Source: Paraburkholderia metrosideri (GTDB taxonomy: Bacteria > Pseudomonadota > Gammaproteobacteria > Burkholderiales > Burkholderiaceae). Taken from it: a stretch of DNA of 64,000 bases. A program made the translations under genes and the position numbers. Shown here piece after piece: positions 7,985 through 17,192 of this stretch; position 1 is the stretch's first letter; each line of letters starts with the position of its first letter. Below the pieces are notes generated by a model, which worked only from the letters and a program-made list of their open reading frames with translations, was not told the origin of the DNA and searched no databases. The DNA lies in contig NZ_CAJHCP010000002.1 in NCBI RefSeq assembly GCF_904848625.1, positions 496,001-560,000 on the forward strand. The letters run 5' to 3'.

Positions 7985-9574
7985 ATGCTTGACGCTAATC
8001 TCAAGACTCAGTTGAAAACGTACCTCGAAAAGGTTAGTAACCCTATCGAGATCGTCGCCTCGCTCGACGACAGCGCGAAATCGCAAGAACTGCTGGCATT
8101 GCTGAACGATATCGCGACGTTGTCGGAACGTGTCACCGTAGTCGAACGTCGTGGCGACAGCGAACGCAAACCGTCGTTTTCGATCAGCCAGCCTGGCAAA
8201 GACACGGGCATCCGCTTCGCGGGTATTCCGATGGGGCATGAATTCACGTCGCTCGTCCTCGCGCTGTTGCAGGTCGGCGGCCATCCGGTCAAGCTCGACG
8301 ATGCGGTGATCGAACAGATCCGCAATCTCGACGGCGACTATCAATTCGAAACGTATTTTTCGCTGTCATGCCAGAACTGCCCGGAAGTCGTCCAGGCACT
8401 GAACGTGATGGCGCTGATCAACCCGCGCATCCGCCACGTGGCGATCGACGGCGCATTGTTCCAGAACGAAGTCGAAGCGCGTCAGATCATGGCGGTACCG
8501 ACAATGTTCATGAACGGCGAAGTGTTCGGCCAGGGACGCAGCGGTGTGAAAGAAATTCTCGCCAAACTCGACACCAACGCCGGTGCGCGTGCTGCGAAGG
8601 AACTGGAAAAGAAGCCGGTGTTCGACACGCTGATCGTCGGCGGCGGTCCTGCGGGCGCGGCTGCGGCGATTTACTCGGCGCGTAAGGGCATCGCGACGGG
8701 TGTCGTCGCAGAACGCTTTGGCGGGCAGGTGCTCGACACGCTGGCAATCGAAAACTTTGTGTCGGTCACGGAAACCGAAGGGCCGAAGTTCGCGACGGCG
8801 CTCGAACAGCACGTGAAGACGTACGAAGTCGACATCATGGACGTGCAGCGCGCCGAAGCGCTGATTCCGGGCCGTATCAACGAAGTACGACTCGCGAATG
8901 GCGCGGTGCTGAAGGCGAAGACGATCATTCTGGCGACCGGTGCGCGCTGGCGCGAGATCAACGTGCCGGGCGAGCGCGAGTATCGCAACCATGGCGTCGC
9001 GTACTGCCCGCACTGCGATGGCCCGCTGTTCAAGGGCAAGCGCGTGGCGGTGATCGGCGGCGGCAATTCGGGTGTCGAAGCGGCCATCGACCTCGCAGGC
9101 ATCGTCCGTGAAGTGACGCTGTTCGAATTCGGCGCCACGCTGCGTGCCGACGAAGTGTTGCAACGCAAGCTGCGCAGCCTGGCGAACGTGACCATCGTCA
9201 CGCAGGCTCAGACCACTGAAATTACCGGCGACGGCAAGAAGGTCAATGGTCTGGTCTATAAGGACCTGCGTTCGGGTGAAGTGAAGACGCTCGAACTGGA
9301 AGGCGTGTTCGTGCAGATCGGCCTCGTGCCGAATACTGAATGGCTCAAAGGCACGGTCGAGTTGTCGAAGCACGGCGAGATCGTCGTCGATGCACGCGGC
9401 GCGACGTCGGTGCCGGGCGTGTTCGCTGCCGGCGACGTGACCACGGTTCCGTTCAAGCAGATCGTGATCGCGGTCGGTGAAGGCGCGAAGGCATCGCTGT
9501 CCGCGTTCGATCACCTGATCCGTAACAGCGAAGAAGTGGAAGCGGTCAGCGAGGCGGAAGCAGAAGCCGTCTGA
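7985..9574 (+). CDS. ahpF: Alkyl hydroperoxide reductase subunit F
   Basis: 529-residue FAD- and NADH-dependent disulfide reductase that regenerates AhpC. The N-terminal double thioredoxin-like domain carries the redox pair C129-x-x-C132 (CQNC). After the linker come an FAD-binding [10 protein letters not shown] motif, the thioredoxin-reductase-type active site C341-x-x-C344 (YCPHC), an NAD-binding [10 protein letters not shown] motif and a C-terminal FAD motif (GVFAAGDV). This is the full AhpF arrangement; thioredoxin reductase itself lacks the N-terminal domain. ATG 7985 aligns with the family N-terminus ([10 protein letters not shown]); the in-frame extension back to 7895 is not family-like. 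Probably co-transcribed with ahpC. Confidence 0.97.
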   Translation: MLDANLKTQLKTYLEKVSNPIEIVASLDDSAKSQELLALLNDIATLSERVTVVERRGDSERKPSFSISQPGKDTGIRFAGIPMGHEFTSLVLALLQVGGHPVKLDDAVIEQIRNLDGDYQFETYFSLSCQNCPEVVQALNVMALINPRIRHVAIDGALFQNEVEARQIMAVPTMFMNGEVFGQGRSGVKEILAKLDTNAGARAAKELEKKPVFDTLIVGGGPAGAAAAIYSARKGIATGVVAERFGGQVLDTLAIENFVSVTETEGPKFATALEQHVKTYEVDIMDVQRAEALIPGRINEVRLANGAVLKAKTIILATGARWREINVPGEREYRNHGVAYCPHCDGPLFKGKRVAVIGGGNSGVEAAIDLAGIVREVTLFEFGATLRADEVLQRKLRSLANVTIVTQAQTTEITGDGKKVNGLVYKDLRSGEVKTLELEGVFVQIGLVPNTEWLKGTVELSKHGEIVVDARGATSVPGVFAAGDVTTVPFKQIVIAVGEGAKASLSAFDHLIRNSEEVEAVSEAEAEAV

Positions 9575-9993
9575 TTCGGGTACTCAGTCGTGCAGTAGTC
9601 CAGTTGTTGTGCGTGTCGAACGGCGGCCTTAGGGTCGCCGTTTTTATTTGCGCTGCGGTCGCTGTCGGAAGGCAGATTCGCGATAACGCAGGCTTTATGC
9701 CCGGAAACTGCGATCCGTATTGCGTATGCACACGTAGTTTGCGCTGCAACACGCCGTCCAACGGCCGTTTCATTCATCCGCTCGAACCGCGTGCTCGTTA
9801 CGCGGTCGACGAAGCCATTGTTTGGAGACTTCCTCCTGGCCGGATTTCTTGGCTATCTCACGCTCAGACCATATAAATCTGGGAGTCGGGAAACGTGCTG
9901 ACGATGAGCGCATCGACGCGCAAAGCAGCACACGAACGCACGCAAACGCACTCAAACGCGCGGATACCGGCGATAAAAAACAGGAGCGAGACA
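9575..9993. other. Intergenic region between ahpF and alkane hydroxylase
   Basis: 419 bases. It begins with the ahpCF terminator at 9619-9648. The rest should hold the promoter of the hydroxylase gene; I do not see a convincing regulator site. The small frame at 9604-9876 has no supporting motif or ribosome-binding site. Confidence 0.5.
9619..9648 (+). terminator. Rho-independent terminator after ahpF
   Basis: Stem AACGGCG (9619-9625) pairs with CGCCGTT (9636-9642), with inner CC/GG pairs, and merges into TTTTTATTT. It is placed about 45 bases after the ahpF stop codon. Confidence 0.75.
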
Positions 9994-11148
9994 ATGGCAA
10001 CACCGGACACGGCCATCGCGCGATGGACCGACAGCAAGCGCTATCTGTGGCTGCTCGGCGCGCTCACGATCACTTTGCCGTTGCACGCCGCGTGGCTGGC
10101 GTTGTCGACAGGCTGGCACGTCTTCTGGTGGTTCGGGCCGATTTTCGTCTTCACGATCATTCCGGTCGCCGACTATGTGATCGGCGACGACGCCAGCAAC
10201 CCACCCGAGGCTGTCGTCCCCATACTCGAAAAAGAGCGCTATTACCGTCGCATCGTCTATCTCGCGACGTTCGCCGAATACGTGTCGTTCGCCGGCGCGT
10301 TATGGATCGTCGCGACTCATACGCTAACGTGGTTCGACTACCTCGGCTTCGCGCTATCGCTCGGCGCGGCAACGGGCGTGTCGATCAACACCGCGCACGA
10401 ACTGGGCCACAAGACCGACCGTTTCGAGCGATGGCTAGCGAAAATCACGTTGGCGCCGGTCGCGTATGGCCATTTCTTCGTCGAACATAACCGCGGTCAT
10501 CATGTGCGCGTTGCGACCGCAGCAGATCCCGCCAGCGCGCGTTATGGCGAATCGTTCTGGGCATTTCTTCCGCGTACGGTATCGGGCAGCATTGCCTCCG
10601 CATGGCGGCTCGAACAGCATCGGCTCGAACGTCTGGGCAAATCGCCATGGACATGGCGCAATGAAGTGCTGCACGCATGGGCGATGACGGTGGTGCTGTG
10701 GGCCGCGATGATCGCCTTATTCGGTATGAAGGTGTTGCCGTTTCTGCTGATTCAGGCAGCGTATGGCGCGTCTCTGCTCGAAGTGGTCAACTATCTGGAA
10801 CACTATGGCCTCGGTCGCAAGCAACTCGCGACTGGCCGCTATGAGCGCTGTCAGTCGCAGCATTCTTGGAACAGCAATCGCGTCGTGACCAATCTGTTTC
10901 TGTACCAGTTGCAGCGGCATGCCGATCATCATGCGAATCCGACACGCTCATTTCAGGCCTTGCGCCACTTCGACGACGCGCCGCAATTGCCATCCGGCTA
11001 CGCGACGATGATCATGCTCGCGTATGTTCCGCCGCTGTGGTTTTGCGTGATGAATCCACGGGTCGTTGCGCATTATCACGGGAATATGGCGCAGTCGAAT
11101 ATCCGGCCGGCGATTCGCGAGCGGGTGTTGGCGGAGTTTGCTGCGTAG
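9994..11148 (+). CDS. alkB: Alkane 1-monooxygenase (AlkB-type integral-membrane di-iron hydroxylase)
   Basis: 384-residue inner-membrane protein that hydroxylates the terminal carbon of medium-chain alkanes with O2, fed by rubredoxin. All histidine boxes are present: HELGHK (H135 on), EHNRGHH (164-170), LQRHADHH (307-313) and the NYLEHYGL segment diagnostic of AlkB as opposed to XylM. Start at ATG 9994 follows CAGGAG at 9981-9986; the upstream extension to 9895 is unlike the family. No rubredoxin, rubredoxin reductase, alkane porin or AlkS-type regulator is adjacent, so electron-transfer partners must lie elsewhere. Not to be confused with the DNA-repair AlkB at 55301. Confidence 0.93.
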   Translation: MATPDTAIARWTDSKRYLWLLGALTITLPLHAAWLALSTGWHVFWWFGPIFVFTIIPVADYVIGDDASNPPEAVVPILEKERYYRRIVYLATFAEYVSFAGALWIVATHTLTWFDYLGFALSLGAATGVSINTAHELGHKTDRFERWLAKITLAPVAYGHFFVEHNRGHHVRVATAADPASARYGESFWAFLPRTVSGSIASAWRLEQHRLERLGKSPWTWRNEVLHAWAMTVVLWAAMIALFGMKVLPFLLIQAAYGASLLEVVNYLEHYGLGRKQLATGRYERCQSQHSWNSNRVVTNLFLYQLQRHADHHANPTRSFQALRHFDDAPQLPSGYATMIMLAYVPPLWFCVMNPRVVAHYHGNMAQSNIRPAIRERVLAEFAA

Positions 11149-11193
11149 CGTTTAGCACGCAACGGGCTCGCGCAGCAAAGCTCATGCGCAACG

Positions 11194-11230
11194 AAAAGCC
11201 GCACAGCGTTCTGAGCGCCGTGCGGCTTTT
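11194..11230. terminator. Bidirectional terminator between convergent genes
   Basis: AAAAGCCGCAC (11194-11204) pairs perfectly with GTGCGGCTTTT (11220-11230). A-run and T-run on the two sides let it serve both the alkane hydroxylase (plus) and the DoxX gene (minus). Confidence 0.8.
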
Positions 11231-11255
11231 CTGATTGAAGCAACCGGACAGATGC

Positions 11256-11669
11256 TTAACGCCGGTCGATCGAATACTTGCCTGCGCCCGTCACGCACAA
11301 CAACAGCAATCCGCCGATCACACTAATGTTCTTGTAGAAATGAATCATGTTGTCGTATTGCACCGCGCCGGTCATGTTCCAGTAGTGATGACCGATGAAC
11401 GCGGTGCCCAACGTATAAACCGCCAGCAGCAGCGCCAGCGGGCGCGTGAAAAAGCCCACCAGCAGTGCGATGCCGACCACGAACTCCATCACCACGGCAA
11501 TGATCGCCGACACCTCAGGCACGGGCGCACCGGTTGACGTCATATATGCGACGGTGCCGGAAAAACCGGTGAGCTTCGACCAGCCGAACATCACGAACAG
11601 CACCATCAGCAGGACTCGGGCGACGAGAATGACAGCGTCCTTCTGATTCTCAAATAACGTATAGCGCAT
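11256..11669 (-). CDS. DoxX family membrane protein
   Basis: 137-residue protein with four hydrophobic helices and the DoxX pattern (RVLLMVLFVMFGWSKLTGF in helix 1, then EFVVGIALLVGFFTRPLALLLA). Family members are small inner-membrane proteins linked to redox homeostasis or acting as subunits of quinol oxidoreductases; the exact job here is unknown. It lies 97 bases downstream of the pirin gene on the same strand, a pairing common in Burkholderiaceae, so the two are probably co-transcribed under the divergent LysR regulator. The start ATG at 11669 has only a weak ribosome-binding site. Confidence 0.85.
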   Translation of the reverse strand: MRYTLFENQKDAVILVARVLLMVLFVMFGWSKLTGFSGTVAYMTSTGAPVPEVSAIIAVVMEFVVGIALLVGFFTRPLALLLAVYTLGTAFIGHHYWNMTGAVQYDNMIHFYKNISVIGGLLLLCVTGAGKYSIDRR

Positions 11670-11766
11670 GATTTTTATCTACCATTCGAGAAGGACGTGG
11701 CTCGCCACAGACGGCATGACGAGTCCACGTTTAAAGCAGCACGGCATTTAACGGCTATTCAGCCAC

Positions 11767-12492
11767 TCAAGCCCACATCGCCGAGGTTTCGATATTGCGC
11801 AGATCGAACACCAGCACTTCCGCGTCATGACCTTGCGCGAAGCTCAGCGCTTCTTCACCACGCACACGTGCGCCATCACCTTCGCCAAGCTCCACTCCGT
11901 TGACGGTGACCTTGCCGCGCGCCACATGAACATACGCATAACGGTCGCTGGCCAGCTCGAGCCGCGCTGTTTCAGCGCCGTCGAACAGCCCCGCATACAC
12001 CCGCGCATCCTGCTGCACTACCAGCGAATCGTTCGCGCCATCCGGTGACATCACGAGACGCAGCGCACCACGCTTCTGATCCGCACCGAAGTGACGCTGC
12101 TGATAACGCGGCGTCGTGCCCATCTTGCCGGGCGCGATCCAGATCTGCATGAAGTGCACGGGCTCGGTCTTCGAATGGTTGTATTCGCTGTGCGCGACGC
12201 CGGTTCCCGCGCTCATCAGCTGGATGTCGCCCGGCACGATTACCGAGCCCGTACCCATCGTGTCCTTATGTTCGAGCGCGCCTTCCAGCACGTACGAGAA
12301 GATTTCCATGTCGCGGTGCGGGTGCTTGCCGAAGCCCTGTGCCGGTGCGACGCGGTCGTCGTTGATCACCAGCAGGTCGGAGAAGCCGTTCTGCTTCGGA
12401 TCGTGATAGCTCGCAAAGGAAAACGTGTGACGCGAGCTAAGCCAGCCATGTTCGGCGCGGCCACGTTGGTTGGCGTGTCTGATTTCGAGCAT
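11767..12492 (-). CDS. Pirin family protein (YhhW-like bicupin)
   Basis: 241 residues with two cupin halves. The metal site is visible as GFGKHPHRDMEI followed by LMSAGTGVAHSEYN, typical of pirins with quercetin 2,3-dioxygenase-like activity such as E. coli YhhW. ATG 12492 follows AAGGAGAG at ideal spacing, so the in-frame extension to 12564 is rejected. It precedes the DoxX gene and is divergent from a LysR-type regulator, which probably controls it. Substrate in the cell unknown; roles in redox-linked regulation are also reported for the family. Confidence 0.9.
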   Translation of the reverse strand: MLEIRHANQRGRAEHGWLSSRHTFSFASYHDPKQNGFSDLLVINDDRVAPAQGFGKHPHRDMEIFSYVLEGALEHKDTMGTGSVIVPGDIQLMSAGTGVAHSEYNHSKTEPVHFMQIWIAPGKMGTTPRYQQRHFGADQKRGALRLVMSPDGANDSLVVQQDARVYAGLFDGAETARLELASDRYAYVHVARGKVTVNGVELGEGDGARVRGEEALSFAQGHDAEVLVFDLRNIETSAMWA

Positions 12493-12549
12493 CTTGTTCT
12501 CTCCTTGGGTTGTGCGATCCGGGCAGTGGTTTGTCCGCGATCCATGAAT

Positions 12550-12604
12550 GACAGTGTAGGTCAATCCAGATGGTTATAATCGGCGCTAAAATGGAAACAC
12601 TGTC
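12550..12604. promoter_or_regulatory. Inverted repeat in the divergent pirin/LysR promoter region
   Basis: GACAGTGT (12550-12557) and ACACTGTC (12597-12604) form an 8-bp perfect inverted repeat whose arms are 39 bases apart, one near each gene start. The arrangement would suit binding and looping by the LysR regulator, but that is inference. Confidence 0.35.
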
Positions 12605-12625
12605 GTAATGGAGTGGACAATAAAA

Positions 12626-13516
12626 ATGCAACTCGAAGACATGCGGATTTTCGTCGCGACGGTCGACGCGCGTAACTTCACCGCCGCGGCCAGCCGGCTT
12701 TCGCTGTCGAAGCAGTTCGTCAGCCGCCGCGTGATGGCGCTGGAAGAGGCGCTGGGCGTGCAGTTGCTGATCCGCAATACGCGCAAGCTGGCAGTGACCG
12801 AACTCGGGCAGGAGTTTTACGAGCGCGCGCGGCGCATCCTCGGTGAAGTCGAGGACGCCGAGCAGGCCATGTCGTTGCGGCGCGCCGGGCCACGCGGGCT
12901 GTTGCGCGTGAGTGCGCCGATGTCGTTCGGCATGATGCATCTGTCGCCGCTGGTGGCGATGTTTCTGCGCGAGAACGGCGACGTGCGCTTCGACATGGAG
13001 TTGAGCGACCGTACCGTCGACGTGGTCGGAGAAGGCTTCGACATGGCGATCCGGATCGGCGTGTTGCCGGATTCCACGCTGGTCGCGCAGAAACTGGTCG
13101 ATGTGCGGATGGTCGCGTGTTGCAGCCCAGGTTATGCGAGGCGTCGCGGCAAGCCCGCTGTGCCAGCGGAGCTGGAACGTCATTCGTGTCTGCTGTATGG
13201 ACATGGCGGGGCCATCAGTTGGGATTTTGTTGTCGACGGGGTGATGAAGGGGGTTGAAGTGCACGGGCCGTTACGCGCGAACAATGGCGATCTGATCCGC
13301 GATGCGGCGGTGGCTGGTCTGGGGATCGTTCGGCTTCCCGATTTCATCGTCGCCGATGCGCTCGGCAGTGGGCAACTGGTGCCGGTACTCGAAGACTTTC
13401 TGCCCGACGCGACCAGCGTCTACGCGGTTTATCCGCAGCACAGGCAGAGCTCGGTGACGATTCGGGCCTTTGTCGAGTTTTTGCGCACCCAGTTGAGGAA
13501 GAAGTTCTCGGGGTGA
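12626..13516 (+). CDS. LysR-type transcriptional regulator
   Basis: About 296 residues. The winged helix-turn-helix is at the N-terminus (MRIFVATVDARNFTAAASRL, then SKQFVSRRVMALEEALGVQL) and is followed by a LysR substrate-binding domain (from about residue 90) of the CrgA/DmlR-like group, recognisable by LLRVSAPMSFG and RIGVLPDSTLVAQKL. ATG 12626 places the HTH at the usual distance; ATG 12608 is also possible. Divergent from the pirin-DoxX pair, which it probably regulates together with itself. Inducer unknown. Confidence 0.9.
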   Translation: MQLEDMRIFVATVDARNFTAAASRLSLSKQFVSRRVMALEEALGVQLLIRNTRKLAVTELGQEFYERARRILGEVEDAEQAMSLRRAGPRGLLRVSAPMSFGMMHLSPLVAMFLRENGDVRFDMELSDRTVDVVGEGFDMAIRIGVLPDSTLVAQKLVDVRMVACCSPGYARRRGKPAVPAELERHSCLLYGHGGAISWDFVVDGVMKGVEVHGPLRANNGDLIRDAAVAGLGIVRLPDFIVADALGSGQLVPVLEDFLPDATSVYAVYPQHRQSSVTIRAFVEFLRTQLRKKFSG

Positions 13517-13894
13517 TCTTTTTTGCTGGTGCAGAGTGACGGCGGGGAGCCTCGGGGCGAGCGATCCCTGTCGTGCGCACCGTATGCCGCTCTGAATTCG
13601 GCCCGTCAGAAGCCTGCTCCGGCGGTCGGCTGAGGTTTCCTTCAAATGCCTTGGCGCAAATTTTGCACATACGCACCCGTCGGCAAATCTTTCGCATGAA
13701 TCTGTTCATACAAAAGTCCTGTCTGGTGGAACCAGGCCATGATGAACGACCTTTTCTACCGGATAACGCATGTCGATGGTTGAAAAAATTACATGCCTTA
13801 CATTGCAGCGAGTCGAGTTCCCGGCTTTTGAACCGTGACGAACCTCGGCGCGTGAATCTAACCCTTTCGCGATAGGCGAGATCGGAGGCTTCTG
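13517..13894. other. Intergenic region upstream of the OmpV-like gene
   Basis: 378 bases of lower GC (about 13650-13830) that should contain the mipA-like promoter. No open frame with family support and no hairpin followed by a U-run. Confidence 0.45.
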
Positions 13895-14791
13895 GTGTTG
13901 AACAGCCGTAGAAAGCGGGGCGGCAAGCTTCGCAATAAACAAACAAGCATCGCGGCAACGTCTCTGGTTGCTGTGACCTTCGGGAGCATCGCCTTTTTAC
14001 CCGGTTCGGCTTCGGCTCAAACCCCTTCGCCATTAGGCGAGTGGCAGTACTCGGTTGGCATCCCTTTGCAGAAGATGTGGCAGCCGACCATTCCGGACTG
14101 GCAGGTACGCCTTGGCGCAGCCAGTTCGTTCCAGCCGCGTTTCGAAGGCTCGGACCGTTATCACATCGTGGCGGGTCCCAGCATCGACGTGCGCTACAAG
14201 GACCTGTTTTTCCTGTCGAGTGGCGAAGGCTTCGGGGTCAACTTCGCGCAGGGCCAGAACTGGCGCGCGAGTCTCGCCGCCGTCTACGATCTGGGGCGGC
14301 GCGCGCACGACGATCCTCAGGAACTGAACGGACTCGGCAATATCAATGCAGCACCGGGTCTCAAACTCGCGGCCGAATACGTTGTTTCGAAGGACTTCCC
14401 GCTGGTGCTGCGCGCCGACGTCAGGCGTTATTTCGGCGGTTCGAATGGCTGGATTGGTGACCTCGGCGCTTATATGCCCATGCCGGGAAGCACGAAGCAG
14501 TTCTTCTGGTTCGCGGGTCCGAATGTTTCACTCGCCGATTCCAACTATATGAACAGCTGGTTTGGCGTCAATCAGACTCAGGCGGCGCATTCGCAGTATC
14601 AGCAATATCACGCGAGCGCGGGGTTCAAATCAGTCGGCTTCGGGATTAGCGCGGTGTGGCTGTTCAACAAGCACTGGTTTGCCACCGCGGACGGTGCATT
14701 CGAACAACTGGTGGGCAGTGCGGGAAACAGTCCCATTACGCGCAGCAAAGCAACGGGCGTGGCGGATATTTCCGTCAACTACCGCTTCTGA
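13895..14791 (+). CDS. MipA/OmpV family outer-membrane protein
   Basis: 298 residues: a basic N-terminus, a hydrophobic signal peptide ending near ASAQ (about residue 42), then a predicted beta-barrel with alternating aromatic strands ending in VNYRF, a C-terminal phenylalanine as expected for outer-membrane barrels. The region from WQVRLGAASSFQPRFEGSDR onward matches MipA/OmpV proteins, which serve as scaffolds for murein enzymes (MipA) or as osmoporin-like barrels. The GTG start at 13895 is favoured by GGAGG at 13884-13888. It precedes katE, separated by a 16-bp palindrome and a strong hairpin. Confidence 0.85.
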   Translation: MLNSRRKRGGKLRNKQTSIAATSLVAVTFGSIAFLPGSASAQTPSPLGEWQYSVGIPLQKMWQPTIPDWQVRLGAASSFQPRFEGSDRYHIVAGPSIDVRYKDLFFLSSGEGFGVNFAQGQNWRASLAAVYDLGRRAHDDPQELNGLGNINAAPGLKLAAEYVVSKDFPLVLRADVRRYFGGSNGWIGDLGAYMPMPGSTKQFFWFAGPNVSLADSNYMNSWFGVNQTQAAHSQYQQYHASAGFKSVGFGISAVWLFNKHWFATADGAFEQLVGSAGNSPITRSKATGVADISVNYRF

Positions 14792-14807
14792 TGTGAAGCG
14801 CTTCACA
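14792..14807. promoter_or_regulatory. Perfect 16-bp palindrome after the OmpV-like gene
   Basis: TGTGAAGCGCTTCACA, a perfect palindrome with a central CG, starting inside the stop codon region. It resembles operators of LacI-family regulators, but no such regulator is encoded in the window. It could control katE, whose start is 156 bases downstream. Confidence 0.45.
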
Positions 14808-14808
14808 C

Positions 14809-14849
14809 CGGACAGAAGAGCAACGCACAGGTCGTTGCTCTTCTGTCCG
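14809..14849 (+). terminator. Strong hairpin between the OmpV-like gene and katE
   Basis: A 17-bp perfect stem (14809-14825 with 14833-14849; arms begin CGGACAGAAG and end CTTCTGTCCG) around a 7-base loop. No U-run follows (CTCCCG), so it may block 3' exonucleases or act as a Rho-assisted terminator. Confidence 0.55.
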
Positions 14850-14962
14850 CTCCCGTATCAGCACCGCGCTATGCGTACGCGCGGGAACATCGCTTGCTCA
14901 CTTCTTGCTGCGCGTCAGACCGGTCTTTCAACGGCGCGCCAGAACACAAGGAGTCGATCCCC

Positions 14963-17074
14963 ATGGCAGGTAAACCGAATTCGCAGAAGCCCGCGGCGAA
15001 GACCGCGCAGGCGACTGATCTTAAATCGAAAGATCTGGAAAAGTTTCGCGTCAAGCCCGACGGTGAAGCACTAAGAACCAATCAGGGCGTCAAGATTTCC
15101 GACAATCAGAACACGTTGCGCGCGGGTCCGCGCGGGCCGTCGCTGCTTGAAGATTTCATCATGCGTGAAAAGATCACGCACTTCGACCACGAACGTATTC
15201 CGGAGCGCATCGTGCACGCGCGCGGGTCGGCGGCGCATGGCGTGTTTCAGGTCTATGAATCGATGAGCGAATACACGAAGGCGGCGTTTTTGCAGGACCC
15301 GTCTGTGCAGACGCCCGTGTATGTCCGCTTTTCCACCGTGCAAGGACCGCGCGGTTCCGCCGATACGGTGCGCGACGTGCGGGGCTTCGCGGTGAAGTTC
15401 TACACGCAGGAGGGTAATTACGATCTGGTCGGCAACAACATGCCGGTGTTTTTCATTCAGGACGCGATCAAGTTTCCCGACTTCGTGCACGCGGTGAAAC
15501 CCGAGGCGCCAAACGAAATGCCGACTGGCGGTTCTGCGCACGACACGTTCTGGGACTTCGTGTCGCTCGTGCCCGAGTCCGCGCATATGGTGTTGTGGAC
15601 CATGTCCGATCGCGCCATTCCGCGCAGTTTGCGCACGATGGAAGGCTTCGGCATTCACACGTTCCGCTTCGTCAATGCGCAAGGTAAGGGGCGCTTCGTT
15701 AAATTCCACTGGCGGCCGGTTCTGGGTTCGTATTCGTTGCTGTGGGACGAAGCGCAAAAGCTCGCAGGCAAAGACCCGGATTTTCATCGACGCGATTTGT
15801 GGGAGTCGATTGAACGGGGAGACTTCCCCGAATTCGAACTCGGCGTGCAGATTGTCGAAGAAGAAGACGAACACAAGTTCGACTTCGACCTGCTCGACCC
15901 GACCAAGCTGATTCCGGAAGAACTCGTGCCGGTGAAGATCGTGGGCAAGATGACGCTCAATCGCAATCCGGACAACTTCTTTGCCGAGACCGAACAGGTT
16001 GCATTCCATCCCGGCCACGTCGTGCCGGGGATCGATTTTTCAAATGATCCGCTGCTGCAAGGCCGCTTGTTCTCGTACACGGATACGCAGATCAGCCGTC
16101 TCGGCGGGCCGAATTTTCACGAGATTCCGATTAACCGGCCAGTATGCCCGTATGTCAACAATCAGCGCGATGCGATGCATCGGCAGACGATCCATGTTGG
16201 GCAGGCATCGTATGAGCCGAATTCGGTGAGTGGCGGCTGGCCGAAGGAAACCGATCCGGCGCCAGCGGACGGCGGCTTTGAAAGTTATCAGGAGCGGGTG
16301 GAAGGCACGAAGATTCGCGTGCGCAGCGAATCGTTCGCGGATCATTTTTCGCAGGCCGCGCTGTTTTATAACAGCATGTCGCAACCCGAGAAGGACCACA
16401 TCGCAGCGGCGTATCAGTTCGAACTCGGCAAGGTGACGAAACCGGAGATTCGGGCCCGCGTGGTGAACGAGATTCTTGCCAATTTCGATGCTGGGTTAGC
16501 CGCGACGGTGGCCGAAGGATTGGGTTTGCCCGCACCGAAGAAAGGCACCGCCAAACTGGCGGGTCCGAAAGAGTCGCCAGCGCTTAGCCTGCTCAATCGT
16601 GTGCAGCCTGGCATCAAGACCTGCAAGATTGCGTTGCTGGCCGCACCCGGTTCAGATGGCGCGTCGATCACGAAGCTTCAGCAGGCGCTGCAAGGCGAGG
16701 GGGCGGCGCCGATGCTGATTGCGCCGACGTTGGCCGCGATCGACGGCATTGCGCCGGACGCGACGATTGCCGGTCTGCCTTCCATCATGTTCGACGCGGT
16801 CATCGTGGTGGGCGGCGACGCCGGTGCGAAGGTGCTCGCCCAATCAGGCGATGCGCGGCATTTCGTACTGGAGGCGTTCAAGCATCTGAAAGCGATCGCG
16901 GCGCTTGGCGCGGGGCGCGACGTGCTGACAGCCGCGCACCTTCCGGGCAATGCCGATGGGGTGGTGACCGGTGACGACAAGCAGGCGGCCGATGTGCTCA
17001 AGGCCTTCATCAAGGTGGCCGAACAGCACCGTGTGTGGTCGCGTGCGGCGCAGGCGGAATCGGTGCCCGCATAA
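14963..17074 (+). CDS. katE: Catalase HPII (large-subunit, clade 2 monofunctional catalase)
   Basis: 703 residues, the large-subunit catalase size, dismutating H2O2 in the cytoplasm. Catalytic H85 ([10 protein letters not shown]), N158 (LVGNNMPVF) and the haem-ligand Y372 (RLFSYTDTQ) are spaced exactly as H128, N201 and Y415 of E. coli HPII. The last ~150 residues form the extra flavodoxin/class-I-amidotransferase-like domain of clade 2 ([27 protein letters not shown]). ATG 14963 follows AAGGAG at 14948-14953. Together with ahpCF this gives a second peroxide-detoxifying system, usually tied to stationary phase or general stress. Confidence 0.95.
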   Translation: MAGKPNSQKPAAKTAQATDLKSKDLEKFRVKPDGEALRTNQGVKISDNQNTLRAGPRGPSLLEDFIMREKITHFDHERIPERIVHARGSAAHGVFQVYESMSEYTKAAFLQDPSVQTPVYVRFSTVQGPRGSADTVRDVRGFAVKFYTQEGNYDLVGNNMPVFFIQDAIKFPDFVHAVKPEAPNEMPTGGSAHDTFWDFVSLVPESAHMVLWTMSDRAIPRSLRTMEGFGIHTFRFVNAQGKGRFVKFHWRPVLGSYSLLWDEAQKLAGKDPDFHRRDLWESIERGDFPEFELGVQIVEEEDEHKFDFDLLDPTKLIPEELVPVKIVGKMTLNRNPDNFFAETEQVAFHPGHVVPGIDFSNDPLLQGRLFSYTDTQISRLGGPNFHEIPINRPVCPYVNNQRDAMHRQTIHVGQASYEPNSVSGGWPKETDPAPADGGFESYQERVEGTKIRVRSESFADHFSQAALFYNSMSQPEKDHIAAAYQFELGKVTKPEIRARVVNEILANFDAGLAATVAEGLGLPAPKKGTAKLAGPKESPALSLLNRVQPGIKTCKIALLAAPGSDGASITKLQQALQGEGAAPMLIAPTLAAIDGIAPDATIAGLPSIMFDAVIVVGGDAGAKVLAQSGDARHFVLEAFKHLKAIAALGAGRDVLTAAHLPGNADGVVTGDDKQAADVLKAFIKVAEQHRVWSRAAQAESVPA

Positions 17075-17111
17075 AAAGTCCGCGTAATTCACAGCGCGTT
17101 GACGTCGACGT

Positions 17112-17149
17112 AAAACTGGCCGGTGCAGCGCAGACCGGCCAGTTTTTTT
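17112..17149. terminator. Bidirectional terminator after katE and treA
   Basis: AAAACTGGCCGGT (17112-17124) pairs perfectly with ACCGGCCAGTTTT (17134-17146) and runs into seven T. The left A-run lets it act on the minus strand for the convergent trehalase gene too. Confidence 0.88.
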
Positions 17150-17192
17150 ATGCAACAGCGAGAGTCACAACCCAACCGCGAACCGAACCCGC

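Noticed and set aside
8366..9514. 382-codon minus-strand frame antisense to ahpF
   Set aside because: ahpF on the plus strand is unambiguous; the antisense product is Arg/His/Asp-rich without motifs.
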